Below, piece by piece: positions 48,521-57,715 of a stretch of 64,000 nt of DNA. The DNA is from Alectryocaccobium sp964389285. GTDB taxonomy: Bacteria; Bacillota; Clostridia; Lachnospirales; Lachnospiraceae. Each line of letters opens with the position of its first letter. Position 1 is the stretch's first letter. A program made the translations under genes and the position numbers. The stretch spans positions 1 through 64,000 of the forward strand of contig CAYMCZ010000005.1 in the NCBI GenBank assembly GCA_964389285.1. The letters are read 5' to 3'. The notes under the pieces are model-generated. The model was given only the letters and a program-made list of their open reading frames with translations. It ran no database searches and had not been told where the DNA came from.

Positions 48521-49219
48521 ATGAAAAAAATCTTATCGGTAGCAGGTATTGGAATTATGGCTATGATGCTTTTTGCCGGCTGCACTAACTCAAATGCTCC
48601 CGTTGAAGTTTCGTCATCCGAGCCCGCCGCGGAAAGTGCTGATGACATCGCAAAGGCCGAAAGATATGACGAGAACTCTGAAAAGCGGAAGATACTTGTG
48701 GTAATAGACATGCAGAATGACTTTATAGACGGGTCTCTGGGATCGGATATGGCGGTTGCCATTGTACCGAATGTAATCGAAAAAATTAAGTCTTATCCTG
48801 CCGAGGATGTCTATGCGACTTTGGACACACACTTCGAAGAAAACTATATGGATACATGGGAAGGCAAAATGCTTCCGGTATATCACTGCATTAAAGACAC
48901 AACCGGATGGGAGCTGAATGAAGACATTGATCCGCTGATCCCTGAGGATCATCGTTTCATCAAATATACTTTCGGCTCTACTGACCTTCAGGAGTTCATC
49001 AAAGAACTGGCTGCTGCCGGTGATATCGAAGTTGAATTTGTAGGACTTTGTACTGATATTTGCGTTGTCTCTAACGCTATGCTCGCAAAAGCAGCTGTTC
49101 CCAGCATGAAGATAACAATTGACGCTTCCTGTTGCGCCGGTGTTTCTGAAGAAACACACAATGCTGCGCTTGAGACCATGCAGACCTGTCAGATGATAAT
49201 CACTAACTGGAATCAGTAA
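48521..49219 (+). CDS. Lipoprotein with a cysteine-hydrolase (isochorismatase/nicotinamidase) domain
   Basis: 232 residues. A lipoprotein signal (Met-Lys-Lys start, hydrophobic core, Phe-Ala-Gly-Cys lipobox ending at Cys21) and a Ser/Glu-rich linker precede an isochorismatase-fold domain (about 57-232): Val-Ile-Asp-Met-Gln-Asn-Asp-Phe, Asp-Thr-His, Leu-Pro-Val-Tyr-His-Cys, a Lys in the Phe-Ile-Lys segment, and the nucleophile in Gly-Leu-Cys-Thr-Asp-Ile-Cys-Val. Relatives are normally cytosolic nicotinamidase-like enzymes of about 180 residues; an exported, lipid-anchored form is unusual. Lgt from this window would modify it. AAAGGAGGG precedes the ATG. Confidence 0.9.
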   Translation: MKKILSVAGIGIMAMMLFAGCTNSNAPVEVSSSEPAAESADDIAKAERYDENSEKRKILVVIDMQNDFIDGSLGSDMAVAIVPNVIEKIKSYPAEDVYATLDTHFEENYMDTWEGKMLPVYHCIKDTTGWELNEDIDPLIPEDHRFIKYTFGSTDLQEFIKELAAAGDIEVEFVGLCTDICVVSNAMLAKAAVPSMKITIDASCCAGVSEETHNAALETMQTCQMIITNWNQ

Positions 49220-49272
49220 AGAATAAGTCAATAATACAATAAAACAGTTTACGACGTTACCTGTAAAATAAT

Positions 49273-49319
49273 GTGCCGGAGTGCTTCTGATTAAATTAAA
49301 GCTCCGGCACTCCTTTTTT
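49273..49319 (+). terminator. Terminator after the lipoprotein gene
   Basis: GTGCCGGAG (49273-49281) pairs with CTCCGGCAC (49302-49310), with an inner GCTT/AAGC alternative; TCCTTTTTTT follows. Confidence 0.92.
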
Positions 49320-49414
49320 TGTTTATTGTCATAAGCCTGTTTTGAAAAATGCATGCTGACATTTCAATGTCTGATCAATTGTTTATAAAACCAATGTGCA
49401 TCCAAATCAATTCG

Positions 49415-49444
49415 TTGACAGAACGGCAAAAAAAGATTTATGAT
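49415..49444 (+). promoter_or_regulatory. mnmA promoter
   Basis: TTGACA (49415-49420), 18-nt spacer, TATGAT (49439-49444). The context ATTCGTTGACA is the same as at the ATP-grasp promoter (12691-12700). Confidence 0.72.
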
Positions 49445-49510
49445 ACTGTTTAAGGAACAGAAATAATAGTATTACAGTACATGAACATGTGCAAAGAAAG
49501 AGCTTAAATC

Positions 49511-50596
49511 ATGAAAGACAGGCATAATAAAAAAGTTATTGTGGGCTTATCTGGAGGCGTGGACAGCGCGGTAACGGCTTATCTGCTCAAAGAATCCGGT
49601 TATGATGTAACCGGAATTATGCTGAGGACACAAAAGAGCGACAAAGAAAAAGATATACCCTCACCGGCTGAAGAAGATGCCCGCAGGATTGCGGAGGTTC
49701 TTAATATCCCTTTTTTTGTGAAAGACGCCGTAAATGAGTTTGAAACAACTGTAATAAAACCTTTTATGGATGAATATATTGCGGGACGTACGCCTAATCC
49801 GTGTATTGAATGTAACAGACATGTCAAATTTGAAAAGATGCTTCAGATTGCGGATGAGACAGGTTCGGATTATATAGCGACAGGGCATTATGCATTTAAG
49901 GTTCTTACGCAGGATAACAGATATACGCTAAAAAAAGCGGCTCATTTAAAAAAAGATCAGACCTACATGCTTTGGAAGCTGAAACAGGAACAGCTTGAAA
50001 GAACGCTGATGCCTCTGGGCGGATATACAAAAGAGATGGTCAGGGAAATTGCCGAAAAGGCCTCTCTGCCTGTTTCCCGAAAAAAGGATTCTCAGGAAAT
50101 ATGCTTTATTCCGGACAACGATCATGCCGCGTTTATAATGCGGCATTACGACAATACCGTGCCGCAAGAAGGATTTTTCGTGGATGAGGAAGGAGATGTT
50201 CTCGGCACTCATAAAGGGATAATTAATTATACGGTTGGACAGAGAAAAAAGCTGGGTCTTTCGCTGGGATATCCTGCGTTTGTCAAACATATCGACGCCG
50301 GGTCAAATCAGGTCGTCATAGGACCGGAAGAATCCGTATACGGCAGGCGGATAGTATGCACGGACGTAAACTATCTGGGCCTTTTTCCGCTTGAGATCGG
50401 AGAAACAGTACGGTCAAACGTAAAGATCAGATACCAGCATAAAGCACAGAGTGCTTCGGTACGGCTTATTGAGCCAGATAAGCTGCTGATCATTTTCGAT
50501 GAACCCGTCAGGGCTGCCGCACCGGGTCAGTCTGCCGTGATGTATGATGAAAATGATTGCGTTCAGGCCGGAGGGATAATTTCTGAAGCAGAATAA
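49511..50596 (+). CDS. mnmA: tRNA-specific 2-thiouridylase MnmA
   Basis: 361 residues. PP-loop Gly-Leu-Ser-Gly-Gly-Val-Asp-Ser (about 13-20), the first catalytic cysteine in Asn-Pro-Cys-Ile-Glu-Cys-Asn, Gly-His-Tyr-Ala, Lys-Asp-Gln-Thr-Tyr-Met-Leu, and the second cysteine in Ser-Gln-Glu-Ile-Cys-Phe-Ile. It thiolates U34 of tRNA Lys, Glu and Gln, which links it to glnS function. AAAGAGCTTAAATC lies before the ATG; a proper SD is weak. Confidence 0.95.
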   Translation: MKDRHNKKVIVGLSGGVDSAVTAYLLKESGYDVTGIMLRTQKSDKEKDIPSPAEEDARRIAEVLNIPFFVKDAVNEFETTVIKPFMDEYIAGRTPNPCIECNRHVKFEKMLQIADETGSDYIATGHYAFKVLTQDNRYTLKKAAHLKKDQTYMLWKLKQEQLERTLMPLGGYTKEMVREIAEKASLPVSRKKDSQEICFIPDNDHAAFIMRHYDNTVPQEGFFVDEEGDVLGTHKGIINYTVGQRKKLGLSLGYPAFVKHIDAGSNQVVIGPEESVYGRRIVCTDVNYLGLFPLEIGETVRSNVKIRYQHKAQSASVRLIEPDKLLIIFDEPVRAAAPGQSAVMYDENDCVQAGGIISEAE

Positions 50597-50637
50597 AACG
50601 GTGTTTTAAAAGCTTTTTGCGCAGCATTTATAATAAC

Positions 50638-50666
50638 TTGACACATTACGGCACAGGACGTAAAAT
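50638..50666 (+). promoter_or_regulatory. leuS promoter
   Basis: TTGACA (50638-50643), 17-nt spacer, TAAAAT (50661-50666). The leader is only about 40 nt, so there is no T-box. Confidence 0.85.
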
Positions 50667-50714
50667 AAAAAACTGTGATTATATTTTGCGTAAAGAAACC
50701 GGAGGATTCTGATA

Positions 50715-53129
50715 ATGGCAGTACCGTTTAACCATAAGGCCATCGAAAAAAAATGGCGTGAAAGATGGGAAAAAAATCCCGTAAACGTAAATGACGGGAA
50801 AAAACCCAAATACTATTGTCTCGATATGTTTCCGTATCCGTCGGGAAACGGCCTTCACGTAGGGCATTGGAGGGGATATGTTATCTCCGACGCATGGAGC
50901 CGCTATAAGCTGATGCAGGGTAATTATATAATTCATCCCATGGGATGGGACGCTTTCGGGCTTCCTGCGGAAAACTACGCCATCAAAATGGGAATACACC
51001 CGGCGGTTTCAACGGCCGCAAATATTGAAAGCATCAAACGTCAGATTGACGAGATAGCCGCTCTTTATGACTGGGATATGGAAGTAAATACCACGGATCC
51101 GGCATTTTTCAAATGGACTCAGTGGATCTTCGTGCAGATGTTCAAAAAAGGGCTTGCCTACGAAAAAGAGTTTCCGATTAACTGGTGTCCCTCCTGCAAG
51201 ACGGGTCTCGCAAACGAAGAAGTTGTCAACGGTAAATGCGAACGCTGCGGAGCCGAGGTAACGAAAAAGAATCTGCGTCAGTGGATGCTTAAGATCACGG
51301 CCTATGCCGAAAGACTGCTTTCTGATCTGAATAAACTTGAATGGCCGGAAAAGGTTATCAAGATGCAGTCCGACTGGATCGGAAAATCTTACGGAGCGGA
51401 AGTTGATTTTCCCATAGACGGAAGAGAAGAAAAGATAACCGTATATACGACCAGACCGGATACTCTTTACGGAGCTACTTTTATGGTGCTTTCTCCCGAG
51501 CATGAGCTTGCGAAAGAGCTTGCCACCGAACAGACAAGAGCCGAAGTAGAAAAATATATTTTCGACGCTTCCATGAAATCAAATGTAGACCGTATGCAGG
51601 CCAAAGAAAAAACGGGCGTGTTTACGGGCTCTTATGCAATAAATCCTTTAAATCAGCAAAAGACGCCGATCTGGCTTTCGGACTATGTGCTTGCCGACTA
51701 CGGCACGGGCGCTATCATGTGCGTACCGGCTCACGATGACAGGGATTTTGAATTCGCGACGAAGTTTTCTCTTCCTATAGTTCAGGTTATCGCCAAAGAC
51801 GGAAAAGAGGCCATTCCGCTTGAGGCTGCTTACACGGACGCAAACGGTATCGTGATAAATTCCGGTGACTGGAACGGACTCGAGTCTTCAAAATTAAAAA
51901 AAGAAGCGCCTGAAATGATAGAAAAAATGGGCTGCGGCCGCAAAACCGTAAATTACAAACTTCGCGACTGGGTATTTTCGAGACAGAGATACTGGGGAGA
52001 GCCTATCCCGATAATCCATTGTCCGAAATGCGGAAACGTGCCGGTTCCTGAGGATCAGCTGCCGGTATTGCTCCCGGACGTTGAAAGCTATCAGCCTACA
52101 GGTACGGGCGAATCGCCGCTTGCCGCGATCGATGAATGGGTAAATACCAAATGTCCAGTCTGCGGAGCTGACGCCAAAAGAGAGACAAATACCATGCCCC
52201 AGTGGGCCGGCTCGTCGTGGTATTTCCTCAGATATGTGGACAATAAAAACGATAAAGAGCTTGTTTCAAAAGAGAAAGCTCACACATATCTTCCGGTGGA
52301 TATGTATATCGGCGGTGTAGAACATGCCGTGCTGCATCTGCTTTATTCCAGATTTTATACCAAGTTTTTATATGATATAGGTGTCGTTGATTTTGAAGAG
52401 CCTTTCACAAAGCTTTTTAACCAGGGCATGATAACCGGAAAAAACGGCGTTAAAATGAGCAAGTCAAAGGGAAATGTGGTATCGCCGGATGAGCTTGTAA
52501 ACGACTACGGCTGTGACTCTCTTCGTATGTATGAGCTCTTTGTAGGACCGCCTGAGCTGGACGCGGAATGGGATGACCGGGGGATCGAGGGCGTAAACAG
52601 ATTCCTGCGCAGATTCTGGACGGTAGCGGCAGACAGCCTTGAGTCGGATACGGCCCCTACCGAAGAAATGATAAAGGTCAGAAACAGGGTTATCTATGAT
52701 GTAACCTCACGTCTTGAGTCATTCAGTCTCAATACCGTTATTTCTGCTTTTATGGAGCACAATAACAAACTGGTTGAGATCGCCAAAAAAGAAGGCGGAA
52801 TAGATAAAGAAACGATAGAAGTTTTCGCAAGGCTTTTAGCTCCGTTTGCTCCGCATATCGCCGAAGAAATCTGGGAAAAATGCGGACATTCTGAAACGGT
52901 ATTTGCTTCGGGATGGCCCGTTTATGACGAATCCAAGCTCAAAGATAACGTGATAGAGATACCCGTCCAGATAAACGGAAAGACAAGACTGGTAATCGCC
53001 CTTCCGAGGAATGTCTCAAAAGAGGATGCGATTGCCGCCGGCAAAGAAGCCGTTAAAGATAAGATAACAGGAAATATAATCAAAGAGATATATGTGCCGG
53101 GTAAAATTCTTAATTTCGTACAGAAGTAA
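50715..53129 (+). CDS. leuS: Leucyl-tRNA synthetase
   Basis: An 804-residue class I synthetase: Tyr-Pro-Ser-Gly-Asn-Gly-Leu-His-Val-Gly-His (HIGH, about 40-50), a zinc knuckle Cys-Pro-Ser-Cys...Cys-Glu-Arg-Cys (about 157-175), the CP1 editing domain with Thr-Thr-Arg-Pro-Asp-Thr-Leu, and Lys-Met-Ser-Lys-Ser (about 579). A further Cys-Pro-Lys-Cys / Cys-Pro-Val-Cys pair lies in the core. It charges tRNA-Leu and edits norvaline or isoleucine. ACCGGAGGATTCTG precedes the ATG. Confidence 0.97.
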   Translation: MAVPFNHKAIEKKWRERWEKNPVNVNDGKKPKYYCLDMFPYPSGNGLHVGHWRGYVISDAWSRYKLMQGNYIIHPMGWDAFGLPAENYAIKMGIHPAVSTAANIESIKRQIDEIAALYDWDMEVNTTDPAFFKWTQWIFVQMFKKGLAYEKEFPINWCPSCKTGLANEEVVNGKCERCGAEVTKKNLRQWMLKITAYAERLLSDLNKLEWPEKVIKMQSDWIGKSYGAEVDFPIDGREEKITVYTTRPDTLYGATFMVLSPEHELAKELATEQTRAEVEKYIFDASMKSNVDRMQAKEKTGVFTGSYAINPLNQQKTPIWLSDYVLADYGTGAIMCVPAHDDRDFEFATKFSLPIVQVIAKDGKEAIPLEAAYTDANGIVINSGDWNGLESSKLKKEAPEMIEKMGCGRKTVNYKLRDWVFSRQRYWGEPIPIIHCPKCGNVPVPEDQLPVLLPDVESYQPTGTGESPLAAIDEWVNTKCPVCGADAKRETNTMPQWAGSSWYFLRYVDNKNDKELVSKEKAHTYLPVDMYIGGVEHAVLHLLYSRFYTKFLYDIGVVDFEEPFTKLFNQGMITGKNGVKMSKSKGNVVSPDELVNDYGCDSLRMYELFVGPPELDAEWDDRGIEGVNRFLRRFWTVAADSLESDTAPTEEMIKVRNRVIYDVTSRLESFSLNTVISAFMEHNNKLVEIAKKEGGIDKETIEVFARLLAPFAPHIAEEIWEKCGHSETVFASGWPVYDESKLKDNVIEIPVQINGKTRLVIALPRNVSKEDAIAAGKEAVKDKITGNIIKEIYVPGKILNFVQK

Positions 53130-53136
53130 TTTAATC

Positions 53137-53170
53137 GGGGCTGCCGCTGTATAGCAGGGCAGCCCTGTTT
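53137..53170. terminator. Terminator between leuS and potD
   Basis: GGGCTGCC (53138-53145) pairs with GGCAGCCC (53158-53165), with an inner GCT/AGC; TGTTTT follows. It serves the convergent genes leuS and potD and resembles the outer stem of the foldback elements. Confidence 0.85.
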
Positions 53171-54663
53171 TAATACTCGTTTTTTCTTCTGCGTCTGACA
53201 GCCAGAAAGATAACCGTCACAGCGCCGGCGGCGCAGGCTATCCAGAGCCCTGATGGTACGTCATGGATATTAAAGCATCTTACTTTAATCCACATTTGAT
53301 TGATGGCTTCGTTTGCGTCTTCGTCAAAATATGTCATGATTGAAGTGCGTTTTATAGCGTCTTCTGAAGGGTACTGTGAAAACAGCTGGCGATCCAGCTG
53401 TTCGGCAGCGGCGGTTATCACATAATCTTCATTACTGTCTTTATCGCCGAAAAAATAGCCCAAATCATATTCTATCAAATCTTCTTCATCGTCTTCGGCT
53501 TCGTAATTCCATTCGGCATATTCGAATATTCGTTCATCCTCGCCGCCCGATATGCAGGAAGTATATCCTATGTAATACATGTTTCGTATGACTATATCGG
53601 GACGGGAGCAAAAATTTATAAAGGCTTCGGCCGCATGTTGTTTTGCCGCATCGCCGTTTATACCTCGTTTAAGCATAACCCATCCGTCGAAGTATATGTT
53701 TGAAGCTTCTTTCGGAACGGCAAAACACAAAGTATAGTCATCTTCGTCAGCCTGATCAAGAGTATAAACGGCGTCGCCCGACCACTGCAGGTTGGCGATT
53801 ACTTTTCCGGTTATCATATCAGCCTTACCGGAATCGGTTTCAAATGAATATGCATTGTCTTTTACATCCTGAAGATAATCCTGGACAAGTGAGATGGTCT
53901 CGGGAGAAATATCATTCATTTCATCTTCAAGCTTTTGACTGTAATCGGGATCATTTATAAATGCTTCGCTCGTCAGCAGTTCGGATTTAATCGCGCCTAC
54001 CGCAGCGAAATAAGAGTCCCTGACATTGTCTTTTATCGTAATTCGCCTTCTGAAATCCGGATTGTTAAGTACAGTCCAGGTGGAGGCTTCTTCTTTTGTT
54101 ATTTCTTCGGGATTATAAACTATTCCCGTTATTCCCCACATATATCCGGCCATATATTTGCTCCAGGGTTCGCCGCCTATCTCTTTGGTTTCAAAAATAT
54201 TCTGAATAAATGGGGAAACACCGTTTATATAATAATTGTTTTTATCATTTTTATCGAAAAAATCTTCCGAAAGCGGTATAAGCGCGTCTTCGGTCATAAG
54301 CTTCATAATCAAATATTCCGAAGGGCAGACAAGATCAAAGGTATCACCGAGAGTCAGCATATTGTAGAGATCTTCGTTAGTACCGAAGGTCGAATATCTG
54401 ACATTTACCTTTATGCCGTATGTCTCATAATACCAGTCTTTAAAATCATCTATTACGGAGTTTTCACCGAGAATATCACCGCTGTCAAGATCAATGGTTT
54501 CGTCTTCATCCCAGTCTCCGAGATCGATATATTCTTCCCAGTTGCAGATTCGAAGCGTTACCTCGGGAACTTTTTCATCGGCAAAGACAAATGAAGATGG
54601 CAGGAGAGATGAGAATAAAAGGCTCGCCGCAGATATAGCAGCGATAAGCAAGTTTTTTTTCAT
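53170..54663 (-). CDS. potD: Spermidine/putrescine ABC transporter substrate-binding protein, C-terminally membrane-anchored
   Basis: 497 residues. A cleavable signal peptide (cut after Val-Phe-Ala-Asp region, about 29) precedes a PotD-like domain starting Arg-Ile-Cys-Asn-Trp-Glu-Glu-Tyr-Ile, with Asp-Leu-Val-Cys-Pro-Ser-Glu-Tyr and Ala-Asn-Leu-Gln-Trp-Ser-Gly-Asp. Gram-positive PotD is normally a lipoprotein; here no lipobox is present and instead a transmembrane helix near 471-488 with an Arg-rich tail anchors the C-terminus. It is about 130 residues longer than usual. The start overlaps the potC stop by 4 bp; the gene order is potABCD. Confidence 0.92.
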   Translation of the reverse strand: MKKNLLIAAISAASLLFSSLLPSSFVFADEKVPEVTLRICNWEEYIDLGDWDEDETIDLDSGDILGENSVIDDFKDWYYETYGIKVNVRYSTFGTNEDLYNMLTLGDTFDLVCPSEYLIMKLMTEDALIPLSEDFFDKNDKNNYYINGVSPFIQNIFETKEIGGEPWSKYMAGYMWGITGIVYNPEEITKEEASTWTVLNNPDFRRRITIKDNVRDSYFAAVGAIKSELLTSEAFINDPDYSQKLEDEMNDISPETISLVQDYLQDVKDNAYSFETDSGKADMITGKVIANLQWSGDAVYTLDQADEDDYTLCFAVPKEASNIYFDGWVMLKRGINGDAAKQHAAEAFINFCSRPDIVIRNMYYIGYTSCISGGEDERIFEYAEWNYEAEDDEEDLIEYDLGYFFGDKDSNEDYVITAAAEQLDRQLFSQYPSEDAIKRTSIMTYFDEDANEAINQMWIKVRCFNIHDVPSGLWIACAAGAVTVIFLAVRRRRKNEY

Positions 54664-55466
54664 CTGACACTACCTCCTCTTGAGACAGTCTTTTTGGAAG
54701 CGCGGAGATTATGTATCACGACGACAAGAACCACGATTACGAATATAAGTGCCGATAATGCCCAAAGAGCGGTCTTGATATTGGTCTGAGCGCCTTTTGT
54801 GGCATTTACGACATAGGTACTGATCGTATCGAATGTCGCCGGCTTCGTATAGGTAGCTATAAAATAATCGTCGAGAGAGAGCGTAACGGATAAAATAAAT
54901 CCTGAAATGACGCCCGGCATAATCTGAGGAATTACGATTCTGCGCAGTGCCACTGCGGGCGTCGCGCCGAGATCCAGTGCCGCTTCATATGTTGACGGAT
55001 CCATCTGTTTAAGCTTTGGAATTACGTTAAGATATACAAACGGGGCGCAAAGCACGACATGTCCTATAACAAGAGGAATATAGGTGTCCTTGTTTACTCC
55101 GAAAGCGACAACAAGTAAAATACAGATGGAAAATCCTGTTACGACATCGGCGTTTACCACGGGGACGCGGTTAAGCACGGAGATAAAGGACTGTGTACGC
55201 CGGCGCGAATAAAAAGAGCCTATAGCCCCCAAAGTTCCGAGCAGGGTGGCAATTGCCGCAGCGCAAAGCGCAAGCACAACCGTGCCGATTATCATGTCGC
55301 GCAGATCTTCGGTTGTAAAGAGAGTGACGTAATTATGAAGGGAAAAACCCCTTATCGCGCCGATATTGGTTGCATCTGTAAAACTGTATATTGCCAGTAT
55401 GACGACAGGAGCGTATAAAAAAAGAATAACAAGAGAGATAAAAACTATTTTTCCGGTTTTTTTCAT
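54660..55466 (-). CDS. potC: Spermidine/putrescine ABC transporter permease PotC
   Basis: 268 residues, about six membrane helices, with the EAA-type loop near Tyr-Glu-Ala-Ala-Leu-Asp-Leu-Gly-Ala-Thr-Pro that contacts PotA. The N-terminal Leu-Tyr-Ala-Pro-Val-Val-Ile-Leu and Ser-Leu-Asp-Asp-Tyr-Phe-Ile-Ala are characteristic of PotC. Both ends overlap neighbours by 4 bp (ATGA). It forms the polyamine channel with PotB. Confidence 0.94.
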   Translation of the reverse strand: MKKTGKIVFISLVILFLYAPVVILAIYSFTDATNIGAIRGFSLHNYVTLFTTEDLRDMIIGTVVLALCAAAIATLLGTLGAIGSFYSRRRTQSFISVLNRVPVVNADVVTGFSICILLVVAFGVNKDTYIPLVIGHVVLCAPFVYLNVIPKLKQMDPSTYEAALDLGATPAVALRRIVIPQIMPGVISGFILSVTLSLDDYFIATYTKPATFDTISTYVVNATKGAQTNIKTALWALSALIFVIVVLVVVIHNLRASKKTVSRGGSVR

Positions 55467-56263
55467 AATAGCGCACCTCCCCTCCTGTCAGAAAATGTGT
55501 TTTCTTCGTTTTTGGAAATCAGAGAGAAAATACAGATAAAGGCAAGCAGTATCAGAGCTATCATCGAGCCGCCGTGCCAGTTGTAGGCGTTGAAATAGCT
55601 TCCGATCAGACTTCCCATGATATATGTGCTGTTGTAGAGCATATCAAGAATGACATAGTTTGTCATGGCGGGGAGAAATACCATGGTTATGCCGCTGATT
55701 ATTCCGGGCATTGAGAGCGGAAGAGTGACTTTTAAAAACGTCTGTGTTTTATCCGCCCCCAGATCGCGGGCCGCTTCCATAAGAGAGTTATCCAGTTTGG
55801 ATATCGTTGTATAAAGCGGCAAAATCATGAAAGGCAGGAAATCGTATGTCATTCCTATAACCGCATTCAAAAAAGGATAAAAGGCCAGGTTGCCTTCTAT
55901 AAGAGTAAGAATCTCTTTAAGTGCGGTAATACGCAGGGAAAAATTGATCCACATCGGAAGGATCATGATCATCAAAACGCCTGTTTTATGTTTCAGGGGA
56001 CTTTTGGCAAGTATGTATGCTGCAGGGTAAGCTATAAAAAGACAGACCGCTGTAGTTACAAGGGCTACCGCGAAGCTGTAAAAGAGCGTGCCAAGGGTAT
56101 TCGGATCGGTAAAAAATCCGGTAAAGTTTTCAAATGTAAAATGTCCCTGCCCGTTTGTAAAGGCATAGTAAAAAAGCACTGCAAGGGGCGCCGCCACGAA
56201 CAGTATAAGAAAGAGGGCGTATGGGATTCCGAGAGATTTTCTTGAAAAAGAATTCCCGCGCAT
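55463..56263 (-). CDS. potB: Spermidine/putrescine ABC transporter permease PotB
   Basis: 266 residues, about six membrane helices, EAA loop Met-Glu-Ala-Ala-Arg-Asp-Leu-Gly-Ala-Asp-Lys. The other half of the Pot transmembrane channel. It starts 9 bp after potA and overlaps the potC start by 4 bp, with an SD inside the end of potA. It is divergently oriented to nothing; it is an internal operon gene. Confidence 0.94.
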   Translation of the reverse strand: MRGNSFSRKSLGIPYALFLILFVAAPLAVLFYYAFTNGQGHFTFENFTGFFTDPNTLGTLFYSFAVALVTTAVCLFIAYPAAYILAKSPLKHKTGVLMIMILPMWINFSLRITALKEILTLIEGNLAFYPFLNAVIGMTYDFLPFMILPLYTTISKLDNSLMEAARDLGADKTQTFLKVTLPLSMPGIISGITMVFLPAMTNYVILDMLYNSTYIMGSLIGSYFNAYNWHGGSMIALILLAFICIFSLISKNEENTFSDRRGGALL

Positions 56264-56272
56264 CAGGATCTC

Positions 56273-57715
56273 CTATTTTTTAAGCGTAAACTTCATTTTA
56301 TCAACGGGCATTATCAGACCAACGTGATCATCCATATTCCAGAGGTATTCGTCATCTACCACGAAATCATGGCCGTAATCGGTGGCTATTACGTAACTGT
56401 AATGATCGCCCTTGTATATCAGATCGTGAATATATCCGGAAACAAGACCCAAAGAGACGTCGTCGGTGAGTTCGATATCCTGAGGCTGTATGGATATCAT
56501 AATCCTGACTTTTTTAGGATCTATCTGGTTTCCGGAGGCATCGGTAATTGTGCCGTCTTCGTTTCTTTTGCTGCCCTTAAATATCTTTGTAACACTGGTG
56601 TCCAGAACATTTCCGTTGTATTCGAGACGAAAGTCTTTGTTTATTTCGGCCGCAAAGATGTTTGTATGATCTTCGGCGGGCATAACATGAATGTTTTCGG
56701 GTGATACCTTCATTCCGATATATTCGCCTGTGTCGGCGGAATTAACCGTCTGTATAACCATTTCGTATTTGCCCGACTCGACTGTTATTTCGTAATGCAT
56801 GCCTTTGAAAATAACCGAAGAAACACGGCCTTTTATCGTCCCGCTTTCGGGAGGTGTGATAATAACGTCTTCGGGACGCACAACGGCGGTTATATGTTTG
56901 CCGACCTCGAAATCATCGACGCATTTGAATGTGCCTCCGCAGAAATGTGCCGTCAGCTTATCGGTCATTATGCCGTTAAAGATATTGCTTTCTCCGATAA
57001 AGTCCGCTACAAAAGCATTTGAGGGTTCATTATAAATATCTTCAGGCGTGCCGACCTGCTGAATCTTTCCGTCGCTCATGACGACTATTTTGTCAGACAT
57101 GGTCAGAGCTTCTTCCTGATCATGAGTTACGTATATAAAAGTAATGCCGAGATCCCTGTGCATCTCTTTAAGTTCAAGCTGCATCTCTTTACGCATTTTA
57201 AGGTCAAGCGCGCCAAGCGGTTCGTCAAGAAGCAGGATCTCGGGTTCGTTTACGAGTGCCCGGGCAATTGCGACCCTCTGCTGCTGTCCGCCTGAAAGAG
57301 TGGAAATGCTTCTGCTTTCAAAACCTTCGAGATCCACAAGCTCAAGTACCTTTTTGACTTTTTTGTTTATTATATCTTTTTCGATTTTTTTCTGTTTAAG
57401 GCCGAATGAAATGTTTTCATATACATTCATGTGAGGAAAGAGGGCGTAGCGCTGAAAAACGGTATTGATAGGACGTTTATGAGGCGGAAACGCCGTAATG
57501 TTCTTGCCGTTTAAAAGGATTTCGCCGGAGGTAGGTATATCAAAACCGGCGATCATGCGCAGAGTTGTGGTCTTACCGCAGCCTGAAGGGCCTAAAAACG
57601 TGACGAACTCTCCCCGTTTGATTTCAAGACTGAAATCGGATACGGCAGTGAATCCGTCGTCAAAGGATTTGGATACGTTTTTTAATTCAATGATGTTTTC
57701 TGTGGTTTTGTTCAT
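56273..57715 (-). CDS. potA: Spermidine/putrescine ABC transporter ATP-binding protein, extended
   Basis: 480 residues from ATG 57715, whose first bases overlap the stop of the glycosyltransferase gene (ATGA). A longer open frame only reads that gene out of frame. Gly-Pro-Ser-Gly-Cys-Gly-Lys-Thr (Walker A), Leu-Ser-Gly-Gly-Gln-Gln-Gln-Arg (signature) and Leu-Leu-Leu-Asp-Glu-Pro-Leu-Gly-Ala-Leu-Asp (Walker B). PotA is usually 350-380 residues; this one has an enlarged C-terminal regulatory region (about 270-480) with what look like two TOBE-type barrels separated by a hydrophilic insert. Confidence 0.93.
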   Translation of the reverse strand: MNKTTENIIELKNVSKSFDDGFTAVSDFSLEIKRGEFVTFLGPSGCGKTTTLRMIAGFDIPTSGEILLNGKNITAFPPHKRPINTVFQRYALFPHMNVYENISFGLKQKKIEKDIINKKVKKVLELVDLEGFESRSISTLSGGQQQRVAIARALVNEPEILLLDEPLGALDLKMRKEMQLELKEMHRDLGITFIYVTHDQEEALTMSDKIVVMSDGKIQQVGTPEDIYNEPSNAFVADFIGESNIFNGIMTDKLTAHFCGGTFKCVDDFEVGKHITAVVRPEDVIITPPESGTIKGRVSSVIFKGMHYEITVESGKYEMVIQTVNSADTGEYIGMKVSPENIHVMPAEDHTNIFAAEINKDFRLEYNGNVLDTSVTKIFKGSKRNEDGTITDASGNQIDPKKVRIMISIQPQDIELTDDVSLGLVSGYIHDLIYKGDHYSYVIATDYGHDFVVDDEYLWNMDDHVGLIMPVDKMKFTLKK

